Positions 27,466 through 34,983 of a stretch of 36,199 bases of DNA are shown here, piece after piece. This DNA is from a bacterium (lineage in GTDB: Bacteria > UBP14 > UBA6098 > B30-G16). The DNA is taken from positions 1 through 36,199 of the forward strand of contig JAUWMV010000022.1 of assembly GCA_030613005.1 (NCBI GenBank), in the 5' to 3' direction. A program made the translations under genes and the position numbers. Numbering within the stretch: position 1 is the first letter of the stretch; every line of letters begins with the position of its first letter. The notes below the pieces were generated by a model, which was given only the letters and a program-made list of their open reading frames with translations, was not told the DNA's origin and made no database searches.

Positions 27466-27888
27466 ATGCTCGACCCATTTTATAGGAAAGGATTAAGATT
27501 TTCGTGCAAGAAATGTGGTAATTGCTGCAGAATCTCCGACGGATTCGTCTATATCTCAAACAAAGACATAGCACGGATTACAGAAGCACTCGATTCAACT
27601 GAAAGTGAATTCTTGGATAAATACACCGAAAAAAACAACGGCTTCGTGGCACTTAAAAGTTACCCAAATGGAGACTGTATATTCTTTACAGAAAATATTG
27701 GCTGCAAAGTTTACGATCATAGGCCTCGACAGTGCAGAACATTTCCTTTCTGGTCTAATGCGCTTTCATCACAAAAAAACTGGGAGTTGCATTCCTCTTA
27801 TTGTCCCGGGATAAATACTGGAATATTATACACAAAGGACGAAATAGAAAAAATTTTAATTGGTACAATGGAAACTAAGAAAGGCTAA
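27466..27888 (+). CDS. YkgJ-family cysteine cluster protein
   Basis: Encodes 140 residues. The N-terminal FSCKKCGNCCR (C-x2-C-x2-CC), DGDCIFF-like NGDCIFFTENIGCKVYDHRPRQCRTFPFW and a final Cys in SSYCPG are the conserved cysteines of the YkgJ/UPF0153 family, thought to bind zinc or an Fe-S cluster. The cellular role is not established. The ATG at 27466 has only a weak ribosome site. The coaD start lies 4 bases after the stop, so the two are very probably co-transcribed. Confidence 0.88.
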   Translation: MLDPFYRKGLRFSCKKCGNCCRISDGFVYISNKDIARITEALDSTESEFLDKYTEKNNGFVALKSYPNGDCIFFTENIGCKVYDHRPRQCRTFPFWSNALSSQKNWELHSSYCPGINTGILYTKDEIEKILIGTMETKKG

Positions 27889-27892
27889 TTTG

Positions 27893-28387
27893 ATGAATAA
27901 AAAAATTGCAGTTTATCCGGGAACATTCGACCCAATAACATATGGTCATATGGACATAATAAAACGTGCTGCAAAGCTTTTCTATAGCCTTATAGTTGCA
28001 GTGGGTGAGGATCCTCAAAAAGCCCCTGTCTTCACTCTTTCCGAAAGATTCGATATGATTAAGAATGTCATAGAATCGGAGCGATTTGAAAACGTTTCTG
28101 TGGATCATTTTCGCGGATTGCTTGTTCACTATCTTGAAAAAGTAGATTCAATAATTATAATTCGAGGTTTACGAGCTGTAACCGATTTCGAACATGAATT
28201 TCAGATGGCTCTTGCCAACAGAAAACTTCACAGCATTGCAGAAACAGTTTTCCTTCTACCGGGGGAACAATTTATTTACCTAAGCTCGTCGATGGTTAAG
28301 ACAATTGCTCTGAATAATGGCGATGTTTCACCATTTGTGCCGCCATTTGTCGAAAAATTTCTCTATTCAAAATTAAGGAGGTCCTAA
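27893..28387 (+). CDS. coaD: phosphopantetheine adenylyltransferase
   Basis: Encodes 164 residues, normal for CoaD, which adenylylates 4'-phosphopantetheine in the fourth step of CoA synthesis. YPGTFDPITYGHMDII contains the nucleotidyltransferase T-x-G-H motif (residues 16-19), IIRGLRAVTDFEHEFQMALANR binds pantetheine, and LSSSMVK is the ATP-binding ISSS-type motif. The ATG at 27893 is chosen, with AAAGG upstream; an in-frame extension of 11 codons overlaps the end of the ykgJ-like gene. The sppA start follows 2 bases after the stop. Confidence 0.96.
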   Translation: MNKKIAVYPGTFDPITYGHMDIIKRAAKLFYSLIVAVGEDPQKAPVFTLSERFDMIKNVIESERFENVSVDHFRGLLVHYLEKVDSIIIIRGLRAVTDFEHEFQMALANRKLHSIAETVFLLPGEQFIYLSSSMVKTIALNNGDVSPFVPPFVEKFLYSKLRRS

Positions 28388-28389
28388 AA

Positions 28390-30096
28390 ATGAATTTAAA
28401 ACAAGTAGCAATTCTCGTTCTCGTAGTTCTCGTAGTGATATTTGCAATTGTTATGATTGTGACATCGGTTACAAAATCGACGATCGTAAAAAAGATTGGG
28501 GAAAAGTCGATTTTGCTGGTCGATCTTCGCAAAGAATATCTGGAAATAGGTGATATATCCATGAAGATCTTTGGCTTAGAGCCAAAGATAACTTTTCCAC
28601 ATCTCCTGAGATTAGTCAACTCAGCAGGTGACGACGATAAAATCGAGTCTATGATACTCAAAGGATATTCCACATTATCACTATCACAAGCCTGGGAGCT
28701 TGAAAAAGTCGTGAGAAAATTTCAGGAATCCGGCAAAAAAGTATACGGTTACATTAATTTCGCAACTCCCGGGAATTTTCTTCTTATGCACTGTTACGAT
28801 AGTCTATTTTGTCCTAAACTATCGAGCTTCTACATCCCCGGATTTTCTGTGTCAATGTTGTTCATTAAGGACTCTTTTGCAAAATTAGGCATTGGCTTCG
28901 ATGTAATGCACATCGGGAAATTCAAGGGCACTGGTGAAATGTTTTCGGAGGACTCGATGTCCGCTCCACTTAAGCAAAGCCTCAATTTTCTCTTGGACGA
29001 CATTTACGATCAGTTCATAAGTGATTTATCCGAGGGTTTAGATTGGGAATCTGAGAAAGTAATCGATCTAATCGATGGAGCATATTACAACGCTCAGAGT
29101 ATCAAAGAGGATTATGGTCTAATAGATTCCTTTATGTATTGGGAACAATTAGTCGAATATCTTGTCGGCAAAGATCGTGATCGTATAATATCACTGAAGA
29201 AATACTCCAGAAAAGCACCGAAGCCTGATTATTCCGACGACAAAATCGCTCTAATAATTGCTGAGGGCACGATAAGTATGTCCTCCAGCGTATGGAGCAG
29301 CAATGTTATTACTTCCAAAAAATATGTAAAATTAATACGTAAGCTTGCCGAGGATGACGATATTTCCGCAATAATAATGCGAGTTAACAGCCCTGGTGGT
29401 TCTGCATTAGTGTCAGACGAGATATACAATCAATTACTTCAAGCCAGCGATAAAAAACCAGTGATAACTTCGATGAGTTCCATTGCGGCTTCCGGAGGTT
29501 ATTACATTTCAATGCCTGCCAACAAAGTCTTTGCAACACCATACACATTAACAGGTTCGATCGGAGTAGTGATGGTCAGACCTAATTGGGGAGAAATGTA
29601 TAACAAGATCGATGCGCACTATCAAACGCTTAAACGAGGACGCAACGCGAATATGTATGATCCGGCTTATCCTTTTAATGAGGAGCAATTCGATATTATT
29701 AAAAAGAATATGGAGATTATATACGATGAGTTCGTATCCGAAGCTGCGTACAGCAGAGACACGACATTCGAATGGATAGACTCTATAGGTCAAGGCAGGA
29801 TATGGAGCGCAAAAACCGCTATGGAATTGGGTTTAATCGATGAGATCGGCTCTCTTTTGGACGTTATCGCTTACACTGAACAACTGATCGGAGTTCCTGA
29901 GGGTAAACATGCTAAACTAATATTACATCCAAGACCTGAATCGTTCTGGGAAATATACTCAGGGCTCTATTCATCGGCTGTTAGAAGCATTATTCCAAAG
30001 ACGATAGTAAATAATTTTGCAGATATCGAGCTTATTGAAAATTTCTCTAATAAGCCGTTGTATTACTCAATTCTCAATTTTCAGTGGCTGAATTAA
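28390..30096 (+). CDS. sppA: signal peptide peptidase SppA (protease IV, long form)
   Basis: Encodes 568 residues of a membrane-anchored S49 serine protease that degrades released signal peptides. One N-terminal membrane segment (about 6-25) is followed by two homologous domains. The N-terminal domain supplies the general base Lys179 in HIGKFKGTGEMFSEDSMS, and the C-terminal domain the nucleophile Ser368 in SSIAASGGYYIS, with RVNSPGGSALVSDEI before it. This split dyad is that of the E. coli 67-kDa type. TAAGGAGG, at the end of coaD, is its ribosome site, so it is in the same operon. It complements lepB elsewhere in the window. Confidence 0.94.
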   Translation: MNLKQVAILVLVVLVVIFAIVMIVTSVTKSTIVKKIGEKSILLVDLRKEYLEIGDISMKIFGLEPKITFPHLLRLVNSAGDDDKIESMILKGYSTLSLSQAWELEKVVRKFQESGKKVYGYINFATPGNFLLMHCYDSLFCPKLSSFYIPGFSVSMLFIKDSFAKLGIGFDVMHIGKFKGTGEMFSEDSMSAPLKQSLNFLLDDIYDQFISDLSEGLDWESEKVIDLIDGAYYNAQSIKEDYGLIDSFMYWEQLVEYLVGKDRDRIISLKKYSRKAPKPDYSDDKIALIIAEGTISMSSSVWSSNVITSKKYVKLIRKLAEDDDISAIIMRVNSPGGSALVSDEIYNQLLQASDKKPVITSMSSIAASGGYYISMPANKVFATPYTLTGSIGVVMVRPNWGEMYNKIDAHYQTLKRGRNANMYDPAYPFNEEQFDIIKKNMEIIYDEFVSEAAYSRDTTFEWIDSIGQGRIWSAKTAMELGLIDEIGSLLDVIAYTEQLIGVPEGKHAKLILHPRPESFWEIYSGLYSSAVRSIIPKTIVNNFADIELIENFSNKPLYYSILNFQWLN

Positions 30097-30165
30097 CCAA
30101 GTTTTTACTGAATTTTTAAGCGGATAATTAATTAGTCGTATATCTTCCATCTTTTTGCTTATCCG

Positions 30166-30181
30166 AATCGATGAATCGATT
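30166..30181. terminator. weak hairpin downstream of sppA
   Basis: AATCGATGAATCGATT is a 7-pair palindrome with a 2-base centre, ~70 bases after the sppA stop and before the perR promoter. Only a few T residues follow, so termination here is a guess. Confidence 0.25.
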
Positions 30182-30204
30182 TACATAGAGTGTATATATT
30201 TAAA

Positions 30205-30219
30205 TTATTAAAATTATAA
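30205..30219. promoter_or_regulatory. putative PerR box
   Basis: TTATTAAAATTATAA matches 12 of the 14 defined bases of the PerR consensus TTATAATNATTATAA. It lies one base before the -35 of the perR promoter, a position suited to autorepression. The A+T-rich surroundings raise the chance of a random match. Confidence 0.45.
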
Positions 30220-30220
30220 C

Positions 30221-30248
30221 TTGACTTATAACACTTCTCTCATATAAT
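30221..30248 (+). promoter_or_regulatory. sigma-70-type promoter of perR
   Basis: TTGACT (30221-30226), a 16-base spacer and a perfect TATAAT (30243-30248) lie about 30 bases before the perR ATG. This is the best housekeeping-type promoter seen in the window. It probably also serves the proteasome-like gene and the 58-aa gene downstream, as no terminator is visible between them. Confidence 0.65.
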
Positions 30249-30277
30249 TTACTTCTTAATTTTTAACGAGTAAAGCT

Positions 30278-30703
30278 ATGGAAAACAGTAACGAACATCC
30301 AAAAGAATACCTCCGCTCTTATGGTCTTTCCGCGACTAATCAGCGGATTGCAGTTTTAAAGGTTTTAGACCGAAGAACGGATCATCCTACAGCGGAACGC
30401 ATTTTTGAGGATGTGAGGAAAAATAACGATCAAATATCCCTAGCTACTGTTTATAATGTTCTAAGCTCGTTTGCAAAGTCTGGGATTACTAAGGAAATTT
30501 TTGTCGAGCCGGGCAGAAGCAGATTCGATCCGCGCACAGAACCTCATCATCATTTCTTTTGCAGAATTTGTGGCAAAGTTTTCGATATCGATGTTGAATG
30601 TGGTATTAGCAAATTGGATTCATTCGATGGCAATAAAATTGAAACGGTTCACGGAACAATCCATGGTATTTGTAAGGATTGCATGAATAAAAGAAGTACA
30701 TGA
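30278..30703 (+). CDS. perR: Fur-family peroxide-stress repressor PerR
   Basis: Encodes 141 residues: a winged-helix DNA-binding domain (about 10-80, QISLATVYNVLSSF) and a dimerisation domain. The regulatory metal ligands of B. subtilis PerR are all present, shifted by one: His36 (DHPTAE), Asp84 (SRFDP), His90 and His92 (EPHHHFFC) and Asp103 (KVFDID). Asp rather than Glu at the last position favours peroxide sensing over iron sensing. Structural zinc cysteines are C95-x2-C98 and the C-terminal C-x2-C. It lies behind its own promoter and putative box. The proteasome-like gene starts 33 bases downstream, likely in the same transcript. A Fur or Zur identity is less likely. Confidence 0.88.
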   Translation: MENSNEHPKEYLRSYGLSATNQRIAVLKVLDRRTDHPTAERIFEDVRKNNDQISLATVYNVLSSFAKSGITKEIFVEPGRSRFDPRTEPHHHFFCRICGKVFDIDVECGISKLDSFDGNKIETVHGTIHGICKDCMNKRST

Positions 30704-30736
30704 AAACTGCCCTTTTATTAAATCGAGGAGAATAAC

Positions 30737-32023
30737 ATGACAGCAGAAATTGCAATAATGAATAAAGAGGCAATTGCTCTTGCGGCTGATAGTGCTGTTA
30801 CAATGGGTCGAGAAATAGGACAAAAGGTCTTTACTTCAGCTAATAAGCTTTTTACTCTCTCTAAATATTATCCAGTGGGTATAATGGTTTACGGTAATGC
30901 TAGTTTTATGGAGGTTCCTTGGGAAACTATAATAAAGATACATAGAAGCAAATTAGGCAATCTGAAATTTGACACATTAGAAGAATACGCCCACCATTTC
31001 ATAGCCTTCTTGGATAACGGCAATCCATTATTCCCAGAGACCGAGCAAGAGGAATATTTATACGGAACTATATTTGGTTATTTTGCTCTTATTAGGGATG
31101 AGATCAGGAAAAAAGTAAACTCGATTATGGATAAAGATGTGGAAATCACAAATGATCTGGTTAAACAAATAGTATCTAATGTTATAAAAGAATACTATGA
31201 TGAATTGCAAAATACTGAAATATTACCATTGATTCCAAAGAATCATTTTGAAGACATAGTAAATAAGTATGGAGATATTATTGATAAGGTAAGAGAAGAA
31301 GTCTTTGAAAAATTGCCATTATCTCCTAATTTAGTAAATAAACTGAAATATATCAGCGCAAGTCTATTTTCAAAAGATATTTTTCCATCTAATATTTCGG
31401 GAATTGTAATTGCTGGTTTTGGGGAGAAAGATACATTCCCTTCACTTAAATCGTTTAATATTGATGGGGTATTTAATAACAAACTGAAATATAAAGAAAT
31501 ATTATCTGGAGAGATTAACTTTGAGAATACTGCAACAATTATTCCTTTTGCTCAAGGAGAAATGGTAGAAACATTTATGGAAGGTATTGATCCTCACTTA
31601 CAGGATCAAACAGAAGGCTTTTTATCTGAAATATTCGATAAATATCCAGAAATTATAGTTGAGAATATTAAAGAATTTAATGACAGCGAAAAACAACAGC
31701 TTAATAAGAAATTAAAAAAGATAAGTAAAGAGATATTTAATAATTATAAAAAACAAGTGGAAACTTATAAAGAGAAAAATTATATAGATCCCATTATAAA
31801 AGTTGTTAGTATGCTTCCGAAGGATGAACTTGCAGCTATGGCAGAATCACTTGTAAGTTTAACCTCATTCAAACGAAAAGTTTCAATGGAAACTGAAACA
31901 GTAGGAGGACCTATCGATGTTGCTGTGATTTCTAAAGGTGATGGATTTATCTGGATTAAAAGGAAGCATTATTTTAAGTCAGAATTAAATCCTCAATTTT
32001 CTTCTAACTACTATAGGAGGTAA
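30737..32023 (+). CDS. proteasome-like Ntn hydrolase of unusual length
   Basis: Encodes 428 residues. The N-terminus, M-TAEIAIMNKEAIALAADSAVT, has the proteasome beta/HslV pattern. Removing Met would expose Thr1; Asp falls at mature position 17 in AAADS-type ALAADS, and Lys36 in SANKLFTL lies where Lys33 is expected. VGIMVYGNASFMEVPWETIIK follows as in the next strands. Past ~100 residues it is largely helical and charged, then returns to a beta-like segment near the end (GGPIDVAVISKGDGFIWIKRKH), matching the final strands of the fold. HslV has ~175 residues, so ~200 helical residues appear to be inserted. GAGGAG precedes the ATG. The gene looks more A+T-rich than its neighbours. Protease activity is inferred from the N-terminus only. 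Confidence 0.72.
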   Translation: MTAEIAIMNKEAIALAADSAVTMGREIGQKVFTSANKLFTLSKYYPVGIMVYGNASFMEVPWETIIKIHRSKLGNLKFDTLEEYAHHFIAFLDNGNPLFPETEQEEYLYGTIFGYFALIRDEIRKKVNSIMDKDVEITNDLVKQIVSNVIKEYYDELQNTEILPLIPKNHFEDIVNKYGDIIDKVREEVFEKLPLSPNLVNKLKYISASLFSKDIFPSNISGIVIAGFGEKDTFPSLKSFNIDGVFNNKLKYKEILSGEINFENTATIIPFAQGEMVETFMEGIDPHLQDQTEGFLSEIFDKYPEIIVENIKEFNDSEKQQLNKKLKKISKEIFNNYKKQVETYKEKNYIDPIIKVVSMLPKDELAAMAESLVSLTSFKRKVSMETETVGGPIDVAVISKGDGFIWIKRKHYFKSELNPQFSSNYYRR

Positions 32024-32026
32024 AAA

Positions 32027-32203
32027 ATGGAAAGAAGTAAGAAGAAAAAGCAAGTATACAAGTCGATGAGAGAGTTTGAGGAGAAGTTCTTTCCAGAATC
32101 TTTTAGGAAACAATCAGCAGAAGTTTCTACTGATGCCCGAACTCTGGGAATTACTTTAGCTAAAGAATCCTTAGATATAATCAGACGTCGGCTTTCGAAA
32201 TAA
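32027..32203 (+). CDS. 58-residue basic helical protein next to the proteasome-like gene
   Basis: Starts 3 bases after the stop of the Ntn hydrolase with its own strong site TAGGAGG. The sequence begins MERSKKKKQVYKSMREFEEK and ends DIIRRRLSK, is highly charged, and is predicted helical, with no signal peptide or membrane segment. I recognise no family. The tight spacing and ribosome site make it a real gene, and a subunit, adaptor or substrate of the Ntn hydrolase is a reasonable guess. Confidence 0.7.
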   Translation: MERSKKKKQVYKSMREFEEKFFPESFRKQSAEVSTDARTLGITLAKESLDIIRRRLSK

Positions 32204-32241
32204 CTAAACTCTACCCAACACAACATATATGTTACAAGTTT

Positions 32242-32266
32242 ACCCCCTCTCCCGATTCCGATAGGA
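32242..32266. repeat. fragment of palindromic element (copy G)
   Basis: ACCCCCTCTCCCGATTCCGA is the left end of the element (compare CACCCCCTCACCCGATTCCGAC in copies B and C); the remainder is missing. It lies between the convergent 58-aa gene and pyrG. Confidence 0.65.
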
Positions 32267-32355
32267 CAAATTTCGTAGAATTAGAATTAATTTATCATTG
32301 TTGAATATATCGATCGTATAGTTTAATAAACGGAATATGGAAGAAAATGTGTGGA

Positions 32356-33981
32356 CTATTTATTATCTGGATTTTCTAATGCGCATTTTATAATCTCATA
32401 AAACAACGGTTCTGGTTTCTCGAGTTTGGATATCAATTCGGGATGATATTGCACGCCTATAAAAAATCGCTTATCAGGTAATTCCATAATTTGCATAATA
32501 TTCTCCACCGGTTCATAACCGGAAAAAACCAAACCACTTGTTTCTAATTTCTCCACGTATTCTGGATTGACCTCGTATCTGTGCCTGAAACGTTCGCGAA
32601 TGTAATCTGCGTCGTAAATTTTATGTGCAAAAGTTCCGGGTTTCATTTTAACATCCTGACCGCCAAGACGCATTGTTCCACCTTTCTTTTTCAAGCCTTT
32701 CTGTGATGGTAGAATGCATATTATTGGATGTTTAACCTTAATTCCCTCCTCGATAGCTTCGCTTGTGTTCGCGCCTTCAAGTTCGCATACATTTCGAGCG
32801 AACTCAATAACTGCAAGCTGCATTCCATAACATATTCCGAGAAACGGGATGTCGTTCTCTCGACAATATTGAACAACTTTTATCTTGCCCTCGATACCAC
32901 GTAAACCGAATCCACCAGGAACGATAACTCCATCGACCCCAGTTAGTTCATCTTCGACAGAGATTTTTTCCTGCTCGATTCCGGTTGTCTCGAGCCATTT
33001 AATTTTCACGCGTGTTTTGTGATGCGCACCTGCATGATAGAGAGCCTCGATTATCGATGCATACGAATCGTGTAGTGCTGTGTATTTCCCGCATAATGCA
33101 ATCGTAACCTTACGAGTAGGATTCAAAATTGCATCGGTTAGACTAAACCAAAGATCAAGTTTTGGTGGTGAATATATCCCCAAACGTTTATGAAGTATCT
33201 CCGTCAGCCCTTGTTTATCGTATAGAATCGGGATTTCATATACTGTTCCAACTTCAGTGCCGGAAATTACAGCTTCGGGTGATATATTGCAAAAAAGTGA
33301 AATTTTTTCCTTGAGCTTTTGCGGAAGCGGTCTCGACGATCGAGCAATTATAACGTCGGGTCGTATACCTTTTTCGTTCAGCAATTTCACACTTTGCTGT
33401 GTGGGTTTAGTCTTATGTTCGCCAAGGTTTTCTGGAATTGGTACATATGTAAGATGAATAAATAAAATGTTTTTCGAGCCTATTTCACGACCAAGCTGTC
33501 TTACAGCTTCGATGTATAGCTCATTCTCGATATCGCCAACAGTTCCACCGATCTCTATTAGGACAATGTCAGCTTTCTCTTGCTTGGCAATCCTTTTGAA
33601 ATTTGATTTTATTTCATCGGTAACGTGAGGAATAAGCTGCACAGTATTCCCAAGAAAATCTCCTCTACGTTCTTTCTCGAGAATGCTTGCGTAAATTTTC
33701 CCCATTGTCAGGTTCCACTCCGATTTGCAAACAACATTGAGAAATCTTTCGTAGTGCCCAAAATCCATATCAACCTCACCGCCATCGTCTAACACAAACA
33801 CTTCTCCATGCTCTACTGGATTCATTGTGCCCGGGTCGGTGTTGAGGTACCCATCGCATTTTATCGGGATAACTCTAAGATGCGATTTAAGCAGATTTCC
33901 AACACTAGCTGTGGCAATTCCTTTGCCTAATCCAGATAATACTCCGCCGGTTATTACGATATACTTGGTTTTATGAGGCAT
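32356..33981 (-). CDS. pyrG: CTP synthase
   Basis: Encodes 541 residues, full length. It makes CTP from UTP, ATP and glutamine. The N-terminal synthetase domain opens with YIVITGGVLSGLGKGIATAS and has GEHKTKPTQQSVKLL, and YLNTDPGTMNP lies in the nucleotide/magnesium site. The C-terminal class I glutamine amidotransferase (about 290-541) has the nucleophile Cys in FLGICYGMQLAV and the His-Glu pair in GVQYHPEL. GAGGAGG upstream of the ATG confirms the start. It stands alone on this strand. Confidence 0.97.
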   Translation of the reverse strand: MPHKTKYIVITGGVLSGLGKGIATASVGNLLKSHLRVIPIKCDGYLNTDPGTMNPVEHGEVFVLDDGGEVDMDFGHYERFLNVVCKSEWNLTMGKIYASILEKERRGDFLGNTVQLIPHVTDEIKSNFKRIAKQEKADIVLIEIGGTVGDIENELYIEAVRQLGREIGSKNILFIHLTYVPIPENLGEHKTKPTQQSVKLLNEKGIRPDVIIARSSRPLPQKLKEKISLFCNISPEAVISGTEVGTVYEIPILYDKQGLTEILHKRLGIYSPPKLDLWFSLTDAILNPTRKVTIALCGKYTALHDSYASIIEALYHAGAHHKTRVKIKWLETTGIEQEKISVEDELTGVDGVIVPGGFGLRGIEGKIKVVQYCRENDIPFLGICYGMQLAVIEFARNVCELEGANTSEAIEEGIKVKHPIICILPSQKGLKKKGGTMRLGGQDVKMKPGTFAHKIYDADYIRERFRHRYEVNPEYVEKLETSGLVFSGYEPVENIMQIMELPDKRFFIGVQYHPELISKLEKPEPLFYEIIKCALENPDNK

Positions 33982-34109
33982 AAATACCTCCTCGAAGGTT
34001 TATTTAAATTAATTATAAAGCAGAATAAATGCAAGAGCATATATTTCGTTTATTTAACCAGAATACTTGAAATTTATTCAAAATGCCATTAATTGAAGAC
34101 TAAGTAATT

Positions 34110-34562
34110 ATGAAAGAAAAATTTAAATTTAAGCTATTTCCGATTTTATGTGTGCTGATATATCTTGTAGTCATTGCTGCGAGTTGTTCGGAAGATGAAC
34201 CGGAAGTGTGTTTGGATATCGAGTATGCCTCAGGACCATCCATTGTGGGAAGGAATGAGACATTCACACTTTGCTTCAATTATTTTGCATCCAGAAGAGG
34301 GAAATCCGCCATTCCGGATAGCGGTGCGATTGTTGATGTAACTTTTAGTTATGAATCGCCTTTCATATGGGTCGGTGGTGACACAATGAAAACTGTTTTC
34401 ATAGAGAAGAACACGACATATCAGGCATGCTATAGTTTGAAAACCCCTGAGAATCCACCAATAAACTTAATATTCCAAACTTCTTTTCATGTTTTCGCTC
34501 CTGAACACAGCTGCGGTGCCTCTTTGCCAAAATATATCAGAATACAGGATATCACTAACTAA
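34110..34562 (+). CDS. predicted lipoprotein, Ig-like, unknown function
   Basis: Encodes 150 residues. The signal peptide (basic start, hydrophobic about 9-24) ends in IAASC, a reasonable lipobox. The mature part is predicted all-beta with a VGRNETFTLCFNY strand and three further cysteines, suggesting an immunoglobulin-like domain. I recognise no family. The ribosome site is weak. A palindrome-rich region separates it from the convergent last gene. Confidence 0.65.
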   Translation: MKEKFKFKLFPILCVLIYLVVIAASCSEDEPEVCLDIEYASGPSIVGRNETFTLCFNYFASRRGKSAIPDSGAIVDVTFSYESPFIWVGGDTMKTVFIEKNTTYQACYSLKTPENPPINLIFQTSFHVFAPEHSCGASLPKYIRIQDITN

Positions 34563-34650
34563 CATCATATAAAGTCCGCATTGAAATCTCAGATTTGTTG
34601 GTTGGATTAATCCTCTGTCGCTTTGCGACATCATTATTATTGGTTACTTT

Positions 34651-34762
34651 AACCCCCTTTTGTCCTTCGGACATTTTCTCCTAATAGGGGACAATTTCAT
34701 CGCTGCTTGTGTTTTCGTGTCCCCCTTTGGGGGAAACTCCGCCGTAGGTGGTAAAGGGGGTT
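34651..34762. repeat. long inverted repeat, palindromic element copy H (variant family)
   Basis: A 112-base element with outer arms AACCCCCTTT and AAAGGGGGTT. Inside are TGTCCTTCGGACA (34661-34673) and CCCCCTTTGGGGG (34720-34732). It has the same nested-hairpin plan and C-rich left/G-rich right ends as copies A-F but a different sequence. Confidence 0.75.
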
Positions 34763-34782
34763 GCAATCAATCTCCCCTGAAA

Positions 34783-34907
34783 TCGAATATCTCCACCGCT
34801 GTGCAATCCCGATGCAGTCGGGGTTGTTCATTGCATTTATCATTTCATGCCTCCTTGGTTGTCGAATATCTTCACTGTTGTGCATGGGGCTGAAGCCCCA
34901 TGTTGAC
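34783..34907. repeat. two diverged direct repeats carrying different hairpins
   Basis: TCGAATATCTCCACCGCTGT at 34783 and TCGAATATCTTCACTGTTGT at 34862 are copies of the same flank, and each is followed by a hairpin and GTTG. The hairpins differ: CCCGATGCAGTCGGG in the first and CATGGGGCTGAAGCCCCATG in the second. Confidence 0.6.
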
Positions 34908-34983
34908 ATACCATTATAGCACAAGGCGAATTGAATATAATTCCCACGGTGTCAGCGGACTGAAGTCCGATGTTTCATCTCTA

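Larger units (their letters stand above)
34563..34983. other. palindrome-rich convergent region
   Basis: About 420 bases made largely of small inverted repeats: TGTCGCTTTGCGACA (34616-34630), the long element at 34651-34762, CCCGATGCAGTCGGG within 34783-34828, CATGGGGCTGAAGCCCCATG (34883-34902) and CGGACTGAAGTCCG (34955-34968). No credible gene; the frames of 75-77 codons here run through the repeats. Confidence 0.7.
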
